A stretch of 64,000 nt of DNA, from assembly GCA_015501595.1 (NCBI GenBank), contig JADNRX010000065.1, forward strand, positions 124,001 through 188,000, written 5' to 3'. The translations under genes were made by a program, and so were the position numbers. A model generated the notes under the pieces. It had not been told where the DNA came from, did not search any database, and saw nothing but the letters and a program-made list of their open reading frames with translations. How positions within the stretch are numbered: position 1 is the first letter of the stretch; each line of letters begins with the position of its first letter. This document shows, piece by piece, positions 35,601 through 47,044 of this stretch. This stretch comes from Hymenopellis radicata. Its lineage: Eukaryota > Basidiomycota > Agaricomycetes > Agaricales > Physalacriaceae.

Positions 35601-36723
35601 ACTTAATCAGTGGTGGTTATGTTTTTGACACGGTACTCAACCAGTGGCGCCAAGCGGGGAACTTTGTACGGAATCTTGTCCAGGACGAGATTCTTCTCAA
35701 GTTTATGGGAATGTCGGAGCTTGTGAAGGCTGATAACCACGGTTCTAACCACGGTAATGAACACTGATATGCTCAGTGTTGTAGCTCTACTGAATCATGA
35801 ACAGATACGTACCAGCCTCTTGCTTCGACACCAATGGTGCCCTGGAAGGACACGCACACATTCTCCATCAATCCTGAACGGGCGGGACAGGTCATCAGTC
35901 CCGATACCTTGACACGAAATGCTCGACGGTCACCTTGGCAAATGGTGACGTTCTGCGACACGAAACGTTCGGGATCTTTGATGTCAACGATGAAACTCTC
36001 GTTGGAAAGGTTGTTGAGATACACGAGAACCTCAAACATCACACGATTGTTGGTGTTCTTATACAACCTTTCGATGTTGGGAGAGACGAAACCTTGCCAT
36101 ATCGATTTCCTGCCTTGACGATGCGAGCGGGTGGGCCGGTATTCATCTCCTTGAGAGTGAGTATTCACGCTCTCATTCCAAGTCGTCGTTGTACTGATAA
36201 TTCAACAGCGTTGTCTCGCAGCCGTCAATGTTATCCACAATTGCGCTGCGCACCAATGTCCAGTCACTCGGACCCGCGAGACATATCAAGAACGCAAGAA
36301 GGTTTCGCGTCTCAAAAACGAGATTCGTCATGATATTCATCCTGATGATATCTTGTTGAACTTAGCTCAGCTTCGCAGTGCTGGACTTATTTCGCAGTTC
36401 ATCCCTTCATCACCAGGCCGTTATCTCAGTTCACAGACGAGATATTCAGACGCGCCATCGAGAATCACCGAGCAATTGTACAGGGACATAGCGACACCGG
36501 TAATCCCCTCACTAGCTCAACTAGTACCGTTTCGCAGCCTGGCAGACGAACAATTGGTGTCTCACGGCCACCTCCGACAAGTTCACAAGCTTCTGTTGAA
36601 GATTCTCGCCATTTGGATCCCGAAGTGCGCTCGTTCTCTGGTTTCTTTGATACCGGTGTCGTCACTGAATCCTCACGGGCTGATGTGGGTGGAAAAGAAT
36701 ACACATGGTCATTGAATAGTTGA
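32663..36723 (+). CDS. Large protein of a dispersed Agaricomycete family, transposon-like (module ORF 1)
   Basis: A long multi-exon gene. Its N terminus has a degenerate C2H2-like stretch (CIVGCGTAW...HEDSDNH, partly upstream of the ATG chosen) and acidic linkers (DDDFDIVDDVTPASTS). The body contains FPRAVFSEPEMDITRWYAKQ, LPTVRQVKLHRETLL, WANPLVRPHVHVYPEDSGER, VPLWVYCDDTSGNVSKKWNK, LGMNGDNPMQSEFSSHIGMT followed by GKCFCRVCHV, PVEILHVILLGFVKYFWRDA, KPRGHTLVQYAGSLTGRDFR and FESFNFVIRMRSIHSNRHAP. From memory, proteins with this body recur in high copy in Agaricomycete genomes and resemble host-dispersed transposase genes of the KDZ/Plavaka type, but I cannot name a superfamily. Introns fit in phase (e.g. 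gtgggtag to gtgccag at about 33193-33241). The end at 36723 is the best guess. Confidence 0.6.
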
Positions 36724-36855
36724 CAGACTAGTGCAGGTATCTACTGTCCTTTTGCCTCCCACTCCTCCGGACTAACACATGGTGGCCTTCCAGGTACTGA
36801 ATGTCCAGCTATGATGCTGCGTTCGATTTGCGACTCGATAGATGGAATGTATGGA

Positions 36856-37377
36856 TCACTTTCGTCCTGGACCTCGCTCTCTTTCCCCTCGACATCTGAC
36901 AGTAGCAAGTCCAACCCGTTCCTGTAGTCTAGCCTTATAGTATGCTTCGTCGTGATAAATAATCAGTTGCGATTGCTCGTTCTCATCGAGATGATAGCTC
37001 ATCTCAGATGAAAGATCCACGGGTCCATCAGAAAGATCATCGTCATCGCCGTTGACGTGAGCCTCGTGTCCATCTTCTTCTCCATCGACCACCACCTCCT
37101 CTTGTCCATTCGATTCGTTGACATTCCACGGCACGAGCTGGCTTTCCAATGTAGAAACACGTCTCTGAAGACGTAGGATTTTGATAGATTGTGCGTTGGC
37201 AGTGCTTTGCGCGTCACGATGGCCCTGTTCCAATTGTGCGATACGACGAAGAAGGGTGTGAAGGCTGGTTGATTTTACTGGGGTTGCATATGGGCTTGAT
37301 GTACGTGCTTCACGGGTGTTCTTGCTTCGGTGCATTGCTGACCTCTGAATCATAGGATCTACGAAGTGGTTTAGCAC
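36856..37377 (-). CDS. Coiled-coil, acidic small protein (module ORF 2)
   Basis: Single minus-strand open frame of 173 codons between two plus-strand genes of the same module. It begins MLNHFVDPMIQRSAMHRSKN and has a heptad-like stretch (LLRRIAQLEQGHRD to ILRLQRRVSTLESQL, about residues 45-80), then a strongly acidic region (VDGEEDGHEAHVNGDDDD). It ends in a basic tail RCRGERERGPGRK. No family recognised; the composition suggests a DNA- or protein-binding accessory factor. A more downstream ATG (MIQRSAMHRS) is also possible. Its position inside the module argues that it belongs with ORF 1 and ORF 3. Confidence 0.5.
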   Translation of the reverse strand: MLNHFVDPMIQRSAMHRSKNTREARTSSPYATPVKSTSLHTLLRRIAQLEQGHRDAQSTANAQSIKILRLQRRVSTLESQLVPWNVNESNGQEEVVVDGEEDGHEAHVNGDDDDLSDGPVDLSSEMSYHLDENEQSQLIIYHDEAYYKARLQERVGLATVRCRGERERGPGRK

Positions 37378-37671
37378 TCACATTACCCAAGGATAATACA
37401 CTTACACGAAGCTTCGCTATCGCATGCCTGCGAGTCTCGTACTTGACTATTTAACCAACCATCTCTCCATCAAGCAGGCTAGTGAGTACGTTATTATGGA
37501 TAATTAAAGGAAATATTGAAGCTCTTACAGAGCAGTTTTTTCTTGTGCGACAGCCTTCTGCATTGCTCGGTCTGACATGGTGGTCGGAAGGTGCCTCAAT
37601 TTCCAATGCGGAGTGTGATCAAACGTGGCCAGCTTGCAATTTTCGCTTTGGCCTTCAGCCACTGTTCCAAC

Positions 37672-39289
37672 ATGTTTCCCAGCGACTCCGGTGGCAATGA
37701 CACTCGGTACACACCTTACTCACAGGCAAACCGTCGCCCTTTAGGTCGTCTCTCACCGAATAATCCACCAGCTTCGCCCTCTTTTCGAAACGAAAACATC
37801 GGGCGTTCCGTGTCCCAGCCGCATTTAGGTGGCGGAGGCGACTTCTGCCGTGCTGGTCTCGAAACCGGCCCATCCAGGTCTCTTTTCAATCAAGTCAACT
37901 CCCAAGGGCATGGTCAGGATGGAGGTGGCTACATTTTTTCACCGCCCACTTCGGGGCTGCAAATCCTACAGCAGGTGACCGCGACCGCTGCCGAACTTGG
38001 TCTCAACGACGACATGCTCAGGAAGGCCCAGGACTTTGTCCAGGTATGATTTTCACTGGTTCTCATCTTCAAAGTCTCACTAGATTCGTTTATTAGATGC
38101 AGCCGGCTGCCCAAGGCACTAATCATCTCATGATGACTCTGGCCGCACTTCAAAGTGTCGACACCCTTCAGGACAGAGTTGGACAGCTCATGGCAAAAGT
38201 TGATGCCATCCATGAGCTCGTGCATGCAGAATGGAAACCCTCGGCAATGCAAGAAGTAGGTCTGACTGAACTGTATCTTCGCACAGTTTACTGACCGATA
38301 TCCATCGTAGACCTGTTTTGTACAGCTTCTGCGTCACCAGATGCTTCGCTTCCATGTGAGCTATGGAAAGCCAGTCATCAGCTCGTCGCTGGATCACATT
38401 TCAACCCACCGTGCTACATATCATATCACAAAGTTCAACACGGACACGATCATCAAGGCTATCGTTGAATCGTTCCTCGACGACAAGTTGAACAGTGTCA
38501 AGAGTCTTTACCGCAAAAGTGTGAGTCACCATCTGTTGGTGCACAACGGTGAATCCTGTTTCTAATCCCTTTCAGGTCTTCAAACTCGTCGTTGCGCACA
38601 AGACCTTGGATGATATGGCACGCGTACTCATCGATAACTTCCATCTCGCACCCAAGCCGACTACAATTAAGACTGAGACTCTTGCTCTCATTGCCTTACA
38701 GGTAGGCTTGTATTGGGGCGCAACGTTGTTTGATCTGATCTGTCGACAGCGTAAAATTGCCGAGCCTTTGGCGGGTAAAGTTAACCCCAAAGGTGGGGAT
38801 ACCGGATTTTGGAAGCGCTTGAACAAGGCTATCCGTGAGCTTGTTCGAGAGCATGGAAGCGATAGAACGGCGAGCGGGTGGGTTCAGTAAGTTGTGATTT
38901 GCTTTCTTACCCTACATCCGTTCTGACTGATGGACTCGGACAGGTGGCGCACAAACATCATCTCTGATGATCGTGCAAAGTACACGGCGGACAACGCGAT
39001 GGATGTTGACGATGACGACTATGATCATCTATTCTCAGCATGTGGTACTACTACGACGGTTGGAGGAGATGATGCCATTGACGACATGGCTCCGGCCAGC
39101 TCTTCGCAATCTGCTCCGGCCACAGCTCCCGCGACAGCACCTGCGACCGCGACAGCACATGCGACTGCGACACCTGCTACTCCTGTGGTGGCGGTCACGA
39201 GTGCACCTGCCGGTGCTACACTTACACCGGGAGGAATTCACGCTGCCGCGGGCCAAGATTCGCAGATTCCTGAGGCTGTTGTTGCTTAA
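37672..39289 (+). CDS. Low-complexity/helical protein (module ORF 3)
   Basis: Start at 37672 (MFPSDSGGNDTRYTPYSQAN) followed by a Pro/Ser/Gly-rich disordered N terminus (RRPLGRLSPNNPPASPSF). After an intron at about 38044-38096 there is a helical region (MMTLAALQSVDTLQDRVGQL) and then LLRHQMLRFHVSYGK. Later exons read FNTDTIIKAIVESFLDDKLN, FKLVVAHKTLDDMARVLIDN and FWKRLNKAIRELVREHGSDR. The last exon has an acidic run DVDDDDYDHLFSA and an Ala/Thr/Pro repeat (TAPATAPATATAHATATPAT). Family unknown. I believe it accompanies ORF 1-type genes in other basidiomycetes, which would fit a multi-gene mobile element, but this is memory and not shown here. Several introns, roughly 440 aa. Confidence 0.5.
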
Positions 39290-39448
39290 ATACTTGTGCT
39301 CTTGATGTTGTTATATATACTGTCCTTACCTGAAATTACCTGATCTTATGCTGCCCATACTTCGAGAGAAACACTGAGTGTATGAGATGAATTAGCACTG
39401 GGCTCTGAGCAGGTTATGAGGTACACGGAAGCTTTACCCGCACATTAC

Positions 39449-39711
39449 CGTAAGCCGGAGGGCCAAGGATGACTTGCAACAGCAATCAGGAATCGCCGGC
39501 TGCAATTGGGTAGATCGGCGGTTCGAGTACTCCCCGATGATACTTTGAATAAAGTATTTTATATATATTGTGTGAGTACTGTGGCGTAGTACGGCCGTAA
39601 GCCTGTGGAAATACACACTGTTCCAGCTCTTGAAGTCCTGCCGGAAAGCACCCTCTAATAAACTGCATTGACCCACTACCCTCGGAGTCACGTGACGGTC
39701 GGCACCTGCCG
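39449..39711 (+). repeat. Left arm of a foldback (inverted) repeat
   Basis: About 263 nt, imperfectly inverted relative to 39866-40127. Shared blocks on this strand, in order: cgtaagccggagggccaagg, atcgccggctgc, cggcggttcga, ccgatgata, cacactgttc, ctaataaact, gtcacgtgac and cggcacctgccg at the inner end. The cggttcga block resembles a tRNA B box, but no complete tRNA can be folded from the surrounding bases. The open frame on the minus strand (39434-39691) is not a gene. Confidence 0.8.
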
Positions 39712-39865
39712 TTCATGACTTAGCAGAATGACAAATAGAGATGGGTAGGTGATTCATGTCTACAGTGTACTGGGCGTTGTTTCAGCGCTCAGCCTACATG
39801 CTATAGCGATGAAGAAAGGGTATACATGAAGTTGACATGACTTGGGTGAATTGTGGCGCACAGGC

Positions 39866-40127
39866 CGGCAGGTGCCGAGTGTCACGTGACTGCTCAACTT
39901 CTGTGTCAATGAAGTTTATTAGAGAGGTGCTCGCTGTCACAGCTCCCAGAGGTAGAACAGTGTGCATTTCCACTAGATATTGCCGCGCTACGCATCGGTA
40001 CTCGCATAATACACATAAAATATTTGATTCAAAATATCATCGGGCGTTATTCGAACCGCCGACCTACCCGATCGCAGCCGGCGATTGATGATTTTTTCGA
40101 AAGTCATCCTTGGCCCTCCGGCTTACC
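39866..40127 (-). repeat. Right arm of the foldback repeat
   Basis: Inverse of the 39449-39711 arm, with a 154-nt unrelated loop between the arms. Identity is clearly high but imperfect (many substitutions, few indels), so the arms are not recent. The plus-strand open frame through here merely reads the repeat and ends in the same PIAAGD translation as the opposite arm. Confidence 0.8.
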
Positions 40128-41386
40128 GTACGCACATGGCACCACACTTGGATTCATGGAATGCGATTGTGACTGGCAATACGGAAACGGGCATTGGCAT
40201 TTTAGTGATCGCGTCACAGGAAATTTCACAACCGACCCGTCACTTGCTCCAAGTGTTTCGCCGTTTGGCGGTGTATTAATGACACTATAAAACGTAGACT
40301 GGCGTTCTTCACTTCTGTAAGCTTCGTCCCATCCAACGAATTCAACACTCGCTAGAACACTTCACAGGCATTCCAATGGCTTGACGGGCAAGACTACGTA
40401 TACCTCTACTTCCCCTTTGTCGCCACCTCTCCCTCCCTATTGAGCAGCAATGACGCTGCGGGGGCTGCATACGTCGGAACGGGGTCCTGCCTATATAACG
40501 ACGACGGCTCGTTGTCAACTGTCGGGCAACTCATGACTGCTTAGTCCTTCGTTTAAATACTCTTCTTCTGAGTCCAATGTTAATATGTAGTTGCTATCTC
40601 CAGCGCTGCATCATAAGCGATGATTTACACCCTGGACCGAAGTGAGGATCTCGCTTATGATAATTCCCTCTGGTGAGGCGTGCCTAAGGTCTGATATCAC
40701 CGATGCCTCGCTAACACGCGAGCTGTGAATGTTTGTGGGCGTCGAAGGGCACCAATGGCAACTTGTTGACCAACACTGTCGTGTGGCGTATTTCATACAC
40801 TGATACTCGTTGGTCCTGCATTTTTCATGTCTCACTCATCAACATCACCTACAAAGTTTTAATGGAGAAAAGGCCACTGCGGCGAAAGCACTTGTCTTTT
40901 CTTGAAACCCGTCCTCAAGTTACCCAAAGCCACACAACTCATCATCCGGGATCGGAACTGCTCGTAAATCACGCTTACCGACTCGGGATCTCAAGTCTAT
41001 TTTCGACTCTGGTCCGCAGATAGTCAGCGGCCCCGAGTCGGGTCGATGAATCTCGCAACCACTGAACCGGGCAGATGGATCTCGGACCGTATGCGATCCA
41101 GATACACAAAATCTCATCGCAAAAAATCAAGGAAGTGGAAAATCTAGATCGCGGCCGCTAAAATAAGAGACTACTCCGACTCGGCTGCTGAGAAAATATA
41201 CTTGTTTACGGTGCGCCACACATGTCATGTAAGTAATACCGAGCCGGGGCGCTGTAACGCTACATTGAAGATGCTATAATAATAATACAATACATAGGTA
41301 GTTGTAGTTGAATAAGTAATTGACTCTTTTTTTATAGTAAATCCTCTAGGAATTCGAATTGTAGGGTAAATGGTACCAAGTGAAAT
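40128..41386. other. Intergenic stretch with a UbiA-flank-like scrap
   Basis: No gene recognised. At 41027-41042 the sequence gcggccccgagtcggg is identical to a block in the 3' flanks of UbiA copies A, C and D, with weaker similarity on either side (ccgcaga..., ctcgcaacc). It may be a worn relic of that flank. The AT-rich stretch at 41275-41340 has no further structure that I could identify. Confidence 0.35.
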
Positions 41387-43498
41387 CTAACTTGCCCAGA
41401 ACTGCCAGGCCATGTCTACATGTGTAGCCTGGAGCGCCGCAGAAGCTGACTTTTCGGGGAAAATTGGTGGTCCCCGTGAGCGCGAACGCGAACGCGATGA
41501 AGATCGACTGGAAATAGAAACACGCTTCATGCCCTTCTCTAGCACAGCCGCATCTGGAGCCGGCGTAGAGGAGGGAGAAGAAGGTGGCACGACCGAGATC
41601 TTCACTTCGGGTTCATCGGGATGATGCTGCTCCAGAGACCACGTCTTCCCGTGTCCACATCCCGTGCAGTGATCATCGTCAGAGTCGTAGAGCGTGCTGT
41701 GGTCATCCTCCTCCTCATCTAGGCCCTTCACACCCGCCGACGCAATGCGTCCATCCGCACTGACGGCTAGTGATGCGTCGCTGTCCATTTCCGTTTCCAT
41801 GAAACGTTCTGCCTTCTCGGGGAATACCAGGGGCACTCCACGCTGGAGCTGTGGAAGCGTATCCAGCACGAAGTTACGCATCGACATAAACGCTACATGC
41901 CATATCTTGAGGAAGGGGAACGTCTGGAAGACATGGACCTAAGGCACGTGTTAGATGGCTAGACGCAGGCGTTGAACGATGCAAGTCTTACCCCATCCTC
42001 GTATTCCTCGTGCCGGACCTTCACCCCGGCGAGTTCAGCCCTGTTTGCCAGCATCGTGATCTCATCCTGCAGAACTTCAGAGTCGCCGGATTGAATGAGA
42101 AGAGGAGGGAGATCTTTGAAGTCACCGAATATAGGACTCGCGTATGGATGCATGAGGTACTTCTCCATGCCTGCGCCCAGGTAGTTGGCGATAGGATTCA
42201 TGTGGTCGTCAGGCGAGAACACTGGAATGACGTCGTAGGCTGCGTTCGAATCCCAAGATGCACCGCTCATGGTCATGTCTAACGAAGTTTGAGAAAGCAT
42301 TCGTAGTTACACAAGGCAATTGATACATACCAACCCAAGGGGACATCAGAATCCCGCCAGCCGGGACTGGGTAGTGGTTGTCGCGGAGATACATCAACAA
42401 GGCTAAGGACAGTCCTCCACCAGCGCTGTCGCCAGACACGAGGATGTTTTCTGGGGGAATGTGCAAGTCCTCTGTCAACCTAAGGTATGCACTGACCGCG
42501 TCATGGAGTGGGCCAGGGAAAGTGCACTCTGGAGCTAGTCGGTAGTTCAAAGCTACATATAATGCGTCATACAGAAGTAGTAGGGAAAGGAAAGAGAACA
42601 TACAGAATACACGCGCGTCTGTGTACTGTGCCAAAGGCACGGAGATAATTCTCTTCTCTTCTGCACTCCCAACGTAGTAGGCACCTGCAGCGCATTAGAT
42701 CGGGAGGACGTATCGAGGAATTTGATCTTACCTCCGTGAATATAAAGGATGACGCGTTCGGTGGGTTTGTGAGGATTGTGGGTTCGCTGGCCAACCTGAG
42801 CAGCCTTCCACTCAGTCTGTAGTCGCTGCCAAGTACGTTTCCCGACGAGCCATTCACCAGAGAGCTCGCGGGTCCCAGTTTCCTCGGCATCCAACGACTC
42901 AAGGATGCCGCGTAACCGTCTGCGCTTGACTTGAAAAGTTACAGGCGTGACGAGCGCGTCGGCGGGCGGGGGACCAAATCCACCCATACCCATGAATGCA
43001 CGAATCGAGGGCTAAATATATATAAATGTGTGGAAGGTTGTTTCCGAGGATGAAAGGACGTACCACGTCCATAAGCTCGGTGTGCTGACCGGCACCACGC
43101 ATTAAACTCGACATCAATGTCATCTGAATACCCCATGACTTCTTGCGCGGGCCCCAGATGGTGTGAGCGAGCGCGTCGCCAGTCATTTGGGTGACTGCGT
43201 TAAAACATTAGCCGACGTGTTGCGAAGCAGACATGGGCATACCTTTGCTAGCGACAAACAATGCGTACTTATAAGCGTGCCATAATTTCCACTGAGGCTG
43301 CTCGTGGATTTTCAGACTGGGAGTCATACGAGCAGATGGCGGAGCGATGCCGGGGTGGGAATAGTGTTCCACAAGAGCTTCTAGGCGCTTGAGCTCTTTG
43401 CAGCATGCCTCCTGGTTGTCGTAGTGTTCCTCCTTATGTGTAGGGTGGCCAGTTGGGCAAGAGATGACAATCATAATGAAGAGGGAGAGCAGAGGCAA
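41387..43498 (-). CDS. Hormone-sensitive-lipase-type alpha/beta-hydrolase (esterase)
   Basis: Alpha/beta-hydrolase fold-3 esterase of the HSL family. The N terminus is hydrophobic (MPLLSLFIMIVIS), then KELKRLEALVEHYSHPG and a helical cap region. The oxyanion motif HGG is in ERVILYIHGG, split from YYVG by an intron. Next are LNYRLAPECTFPGPLHDAVS and the nucleophile GDSAG in NILVSGDSAGGGLSLALLMY. The catalytic Asp lies in LPPLLIQSGDSEVLQDEITM and the His in VHVFQTFPFL. The C-terminal extension is Ser/Arg-rich (SSRSSSRSRSRSRGPP) and acidic, ending MAWQFWAS. About seven introns, no frame break noticed. The protein likely sits at a membrane or lipid surface and hydrolyses short-chain esters or acylglycerols; exact substrate unknown. 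The start could lie elsewhere within 200 nt. Confidence 0.85.
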
Positions 43499-43639
43499 TG
43501 AAATGTACCAGACGCCGGGAAGAGGAACGGTTAGTTGTGTGTTTGCGGGCGTTCGTAAGAGAACAGTGAGGTATCTTTGGCCAAGTCCTCTCGTATTTAA
43601 AGGACGCAGCTATGCCCGTCAGGACGGTCCAAATCAACC

Positions 43640-45288
43640 GATATCCGCTGTACTTTGGCGCGTTGACTGCAGTGAGTAGATCGTGAGCCCGTCATCGGAA
43701 CAGTCCATTTCGGCGCGCGCAAGTCGCGTGTTTCCCCATCAAGTTCGCCCGCTGTTTCGTCCGAAAAATGGTGACCGTTGGCACAAAGGCAACTTGTTTT
43801 GTCTTCTGTTGATACACCGATGTTTGTTAGTCTCCGTTAAGCTATGCGGGTGATGGTACAGGAAAGAGAGGTAAGAAGGGACCAGAGTGGTCAGGACTGA
43901 CTTTTGTTGACAGTTGCCTAATTTGGATGACTTATAAGGAATTTGACACGTGGTTGCTTGCTTGTCCTTTTCCGATCAAGAGGTGCGCCACAGCAGACAT
44001 ACACCTCAGGACGCAAGCTCCTACGGAACAGAGAAAGCCTAATATCTTGCTCGGTGGGCTCTTAGCCGTCACGCCCACATACCATTCTGAATCGAATCCG
44101 TGTCGGGTGATGAATCATTGGACCAGGGTACGCGCCATCTCGTTATTATTTTTGGGTGAGGAAAGAAGAAAGTCTCGACTTTTTCTCATCGTTCCTCAGG
44201 TTATGCTGACGAGCTCTCACTGCCTCGAAGTCTTGTTTTCCGAAAAGAATCCTCTAATGCTTCGCGTCGGGCTACTTTCCACGTTCTGCTATTTGACTGT
44301 TCGAAGATTCTCTACGTCGAGATGCAGGCATCATCAATGATAGGGTATCTTACTTCGACTCCATCTGTCTCCTTCGTGGGTTAGGTCTGGAGCGTCGCAG
44401 GGTCTGATATCACACCGCTACGGACAATACACATATTTACGGCGAGTTGTTTTCCGTGGCATGCATCTTTAAATGATATCCCATGTCCTGAGGCCACCCT
44501 TTCGTTGTGAATGTGAGCCCAATGCTCAGTCGTTGAAGGACAATTCCTTCTTACCACGTCGACGCCTGTTCGTATTCGTGCGTACTATGGGCTTCACTCG
44601 CATGTGAAACGTCACCTTCATTCTGCGATTCGGATCAAGTGACCGCAAATTAAAACGCGGACTCACCACCACATGTGCGGATATGGCGCGGCCCTCCTAG
44701 CCATTCATTGGATTCTGTTTTGTTGGATAAGAATCATTCGGACGCGATTCCTGTAGTAGTCAACTACGTCGTAGGTAAGACTTGCACTCAGCACTTATAT
44801 TATACTCTGTCTGCTGAACTTGGTTCCGTGAAGGACTAAACTAGTGCTGAAACTGTTTCATCCAACTCCGAGAGGCTCGTCTCGAGTCCGGCTTTATTCT
44901 CAACATGGCGCGTCGTGGATTTCGAAGCGCGTTGGATCGCTGCACCCTAGATACGGTGATCGACCTTCAACTTTAGCGTCTCAGGCTATGCACTGTCTAA
45001 ACTGTTGAGGAGGTGGTGAACAAGCGGTTAGCTTTCGCGCCTGCTCTTCATTTACGCGTCGAAGTCAGGGATTGCCACCTGACTGGGCTGCTTAGAGATG
45101 CTCTGGAGCATTATTTAGACTGGCATGCAGGTTCATCCAGAAACAAATCAATTTGGTGAGCAGCGCGGTTTCGCAGTCTCCTCCTGTTGGATGTGATACG
45201 ACCCCAAGCCCACAATCTCTCTTCATTTGATATCCGAGTCTACTTACATTTAAGAGACGCTCTCAACTCATTCGACCTGCACATAACC
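43640..45288. other. Long stretch without a supported gene
   Basis: Frames such as 43927-44340 (137 codons) have no recognisable domain, no signal peptide and no consistent introns. Composition is similar to other intergenic parts. It may hold decayed sequence; I identify nothing specific. Confidence 0.35.
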
Positions 45289-45997
45289 ATGCAAACCTTC
45301 CTCTTAGCTGCCCTCATCGCTTCGACTTCAGCTTTCACAATCGCATTCCAGAATAACTGCGATTACAGCAAGCTAATTACCGTTGGAGCTAATCTGTCCC
45401 GCTACTCTCCTTCGGGCTCTCGTTCTTAGTCGCGCAAAAGTGGGCGGCGATTGGTCAAGCCTCCAACGGAGTCCCAGATCCCTCTGTATCTTACGGCGTG
45501 GAGCTAGAATCTGGCGCGACTCTTCAGGCGCCTACGGTCTTGACGACGCTCTGGTATCACCACTTTCCCATTTGAATACCGCTTGCCGTTGAGACTGGAC
45601 TTAGGGTAACCGTGCTTGGGGGCGAACTGGATACGACAGCAATGGCACTAACTGCGCTACGGGTGGCTACTATGTCCACTCTCTCTTTGTCCTAATCTGT
45701 GGCTCTAACAACGATCCAGGCCTAGTCTGCACGGACGCTGGCATCAACTCTGGAGTCGTCTTATCGGAATACGGCTATGACGACTTTGGTCAATGGGGCG
45801 GAGAGCCCACGTCGTGGGATATCAGCCGCGTAGATAGCAGCATCAACATCGACACTAGGCTGTCGTGCGGGGATGGACAGAGTGTTATTTGTACAGGAGC
45901 GAGTTGTCCGGACGATCAGGCGTATTCGTATGGTACGGATTATGCCGCAGACAGAAACTCGGCGCTGTGGGCTGCGTTTACGCACCCAGTCTGCTGA
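45289..45997 (+). pseudogene. Decayed secreted thaumatin-like/osmotin-type gene
   Basis: The start at 45289 gives a signal peptide (MQTFLLAALIASTSAF) followed by TIAFQNNCDY, as in small secreted thaumatin-like proteins of basidiomycetes. Further blocks appear in changing frames: WAAIGQASNGVPDPSVSYGV with ELESGATLQAP, GYDSNGTNCATGGYY, VCTDAGINSGVVLSEYGYDD, QWGGEPTSWDISRVDSSINI, then ICTGASCPDDQAYSYGTDYA and a final HPVC with TGA at 45997. The paired cysteines and the order match the family, but at least three frame changes and a stop after SPSGSRS prevent one reading. The intact family acts outside the cell on wall polysaccharides or in defence; this copy is a relic. Confidence 0.7.
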
Positions 45998-45999
45998 GT

Positions 46000-46690
46000 G
46001 GGTGCCAAAAGATGGCAGGTAGACACTACGATACGTACTCGATAGCCTGGAGTCTGCCATGTTGTCATAATTGACCCGGAATAGCTCTCGGAATCCTACC
46101 CCAGCGATGAACGACCCGTACGATAAATAAGTTCTTCGAATATATTCTTGAAGCAGGATGCAGACGAATACTGTGGCGCGTGAGAGCGAATCGCTTGCCG
46201 AGACGGCCGGCATGTTCGGCTGAAGTTTGATGTGGGCTCTGATCTACTTCAAATCTTCGCTTTTCCTTCCTGACCTCCACATTTTCGAACAATACTCAGA
46301 CTAGGTGAAATCGTCCTCCTTTTTCAAGTACCACGGATGTTCCTGCAGCAGGAGGGCCAAATTGATTCGCCGTCAATGACACATCTCTGACGAGACCCCA
46401 CTTTCTAAACGCTCTTTTCGTCACACCTTCTTCGATGGGAAGGCGTAATGCGGACTGTATACATCCAAATTTGAACCACAGACTTTTTGCAGCGGTAACG
46501 ACCGTCCCCACGCATTGACAAGGTTTTCATGACATATTTGGAGTAACACTTGGCCTTCCTCAGGCCAAATACGGCTCAAGGTCTCGCGGGACGAATGTTT
46601 CTGCAGCGGCGTGTAAGCGAACCAGCACACGAGGCCGTGCGTTTTATTTAGAGGGTTCAAACGGTTAGGTCATGTTTTTGGCAGCGAGCG
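46000..46690. other. Intergenic stretch before the second UbiA block
   Basis: Overlapping minus-strand frames at 46065-46292, 46296-46511 and 46421-46660 show no domain and no conserved splice pattern. Similarity to the copy A upstream region begins at about 46690. Confidence 0.35.
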
Positions 46691-46873
46691 ATTCATCGAT
46701 ATACGGAGATGCGGGCGTAATGCCGGCGCTTCAAGGACATCTACCTCCAGGCGCCATATTGTTAGATCTGGATCGTGCCTGCGGGCATTCGGTTAGTGCA
46801 GATTTACGGTAAGCCCGTTTGTCAGAGATCTACCGTAACAGCCACGATATGTTTGCGTTTACAGATTTGACGT

Positions 46874-46981
46874 GACAGTCCGACTCGCATCATCCTAGCG
46901 TTGCACGAGGGTTGCGCAAAAGTTTTCACGTCCAAGTCGTGCCGCTCTGTACGACAATGCAGCGCCCATGGACGTATATAA
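46874..46981 (+). promoter_or_regulatory. UbiA copy C promoter block
   Basis: Shared element gacagtccgactcgcatca at 46874-46892, 171 nt before the ATG, and TATATAA at 46975-46981, 64 nt before the ATG. Closest to the copy A promoter (both have catcctagcg/catcctggcg after the element). Function inferred. Confidence 0.5.
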
Positions 46982-47044
46982 TCGAGGGATTGAGAGCTTT
47001 TCATCTCCAGAATCCCGCGGTTTCTACACTCAGTCGAGCAAAAC

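Noticed and set aside
39510..39530. tRNA-like cggcggttcgagtactcc (B-box-like), also inverted near 40045
   Set aside because: No acceptor stem or A box fits; it is part of the foldback repeat arms.
46296..46660. Two overlapping minus-strand frames
   Set aside because: No recognisable domain and no continuation by splicing.
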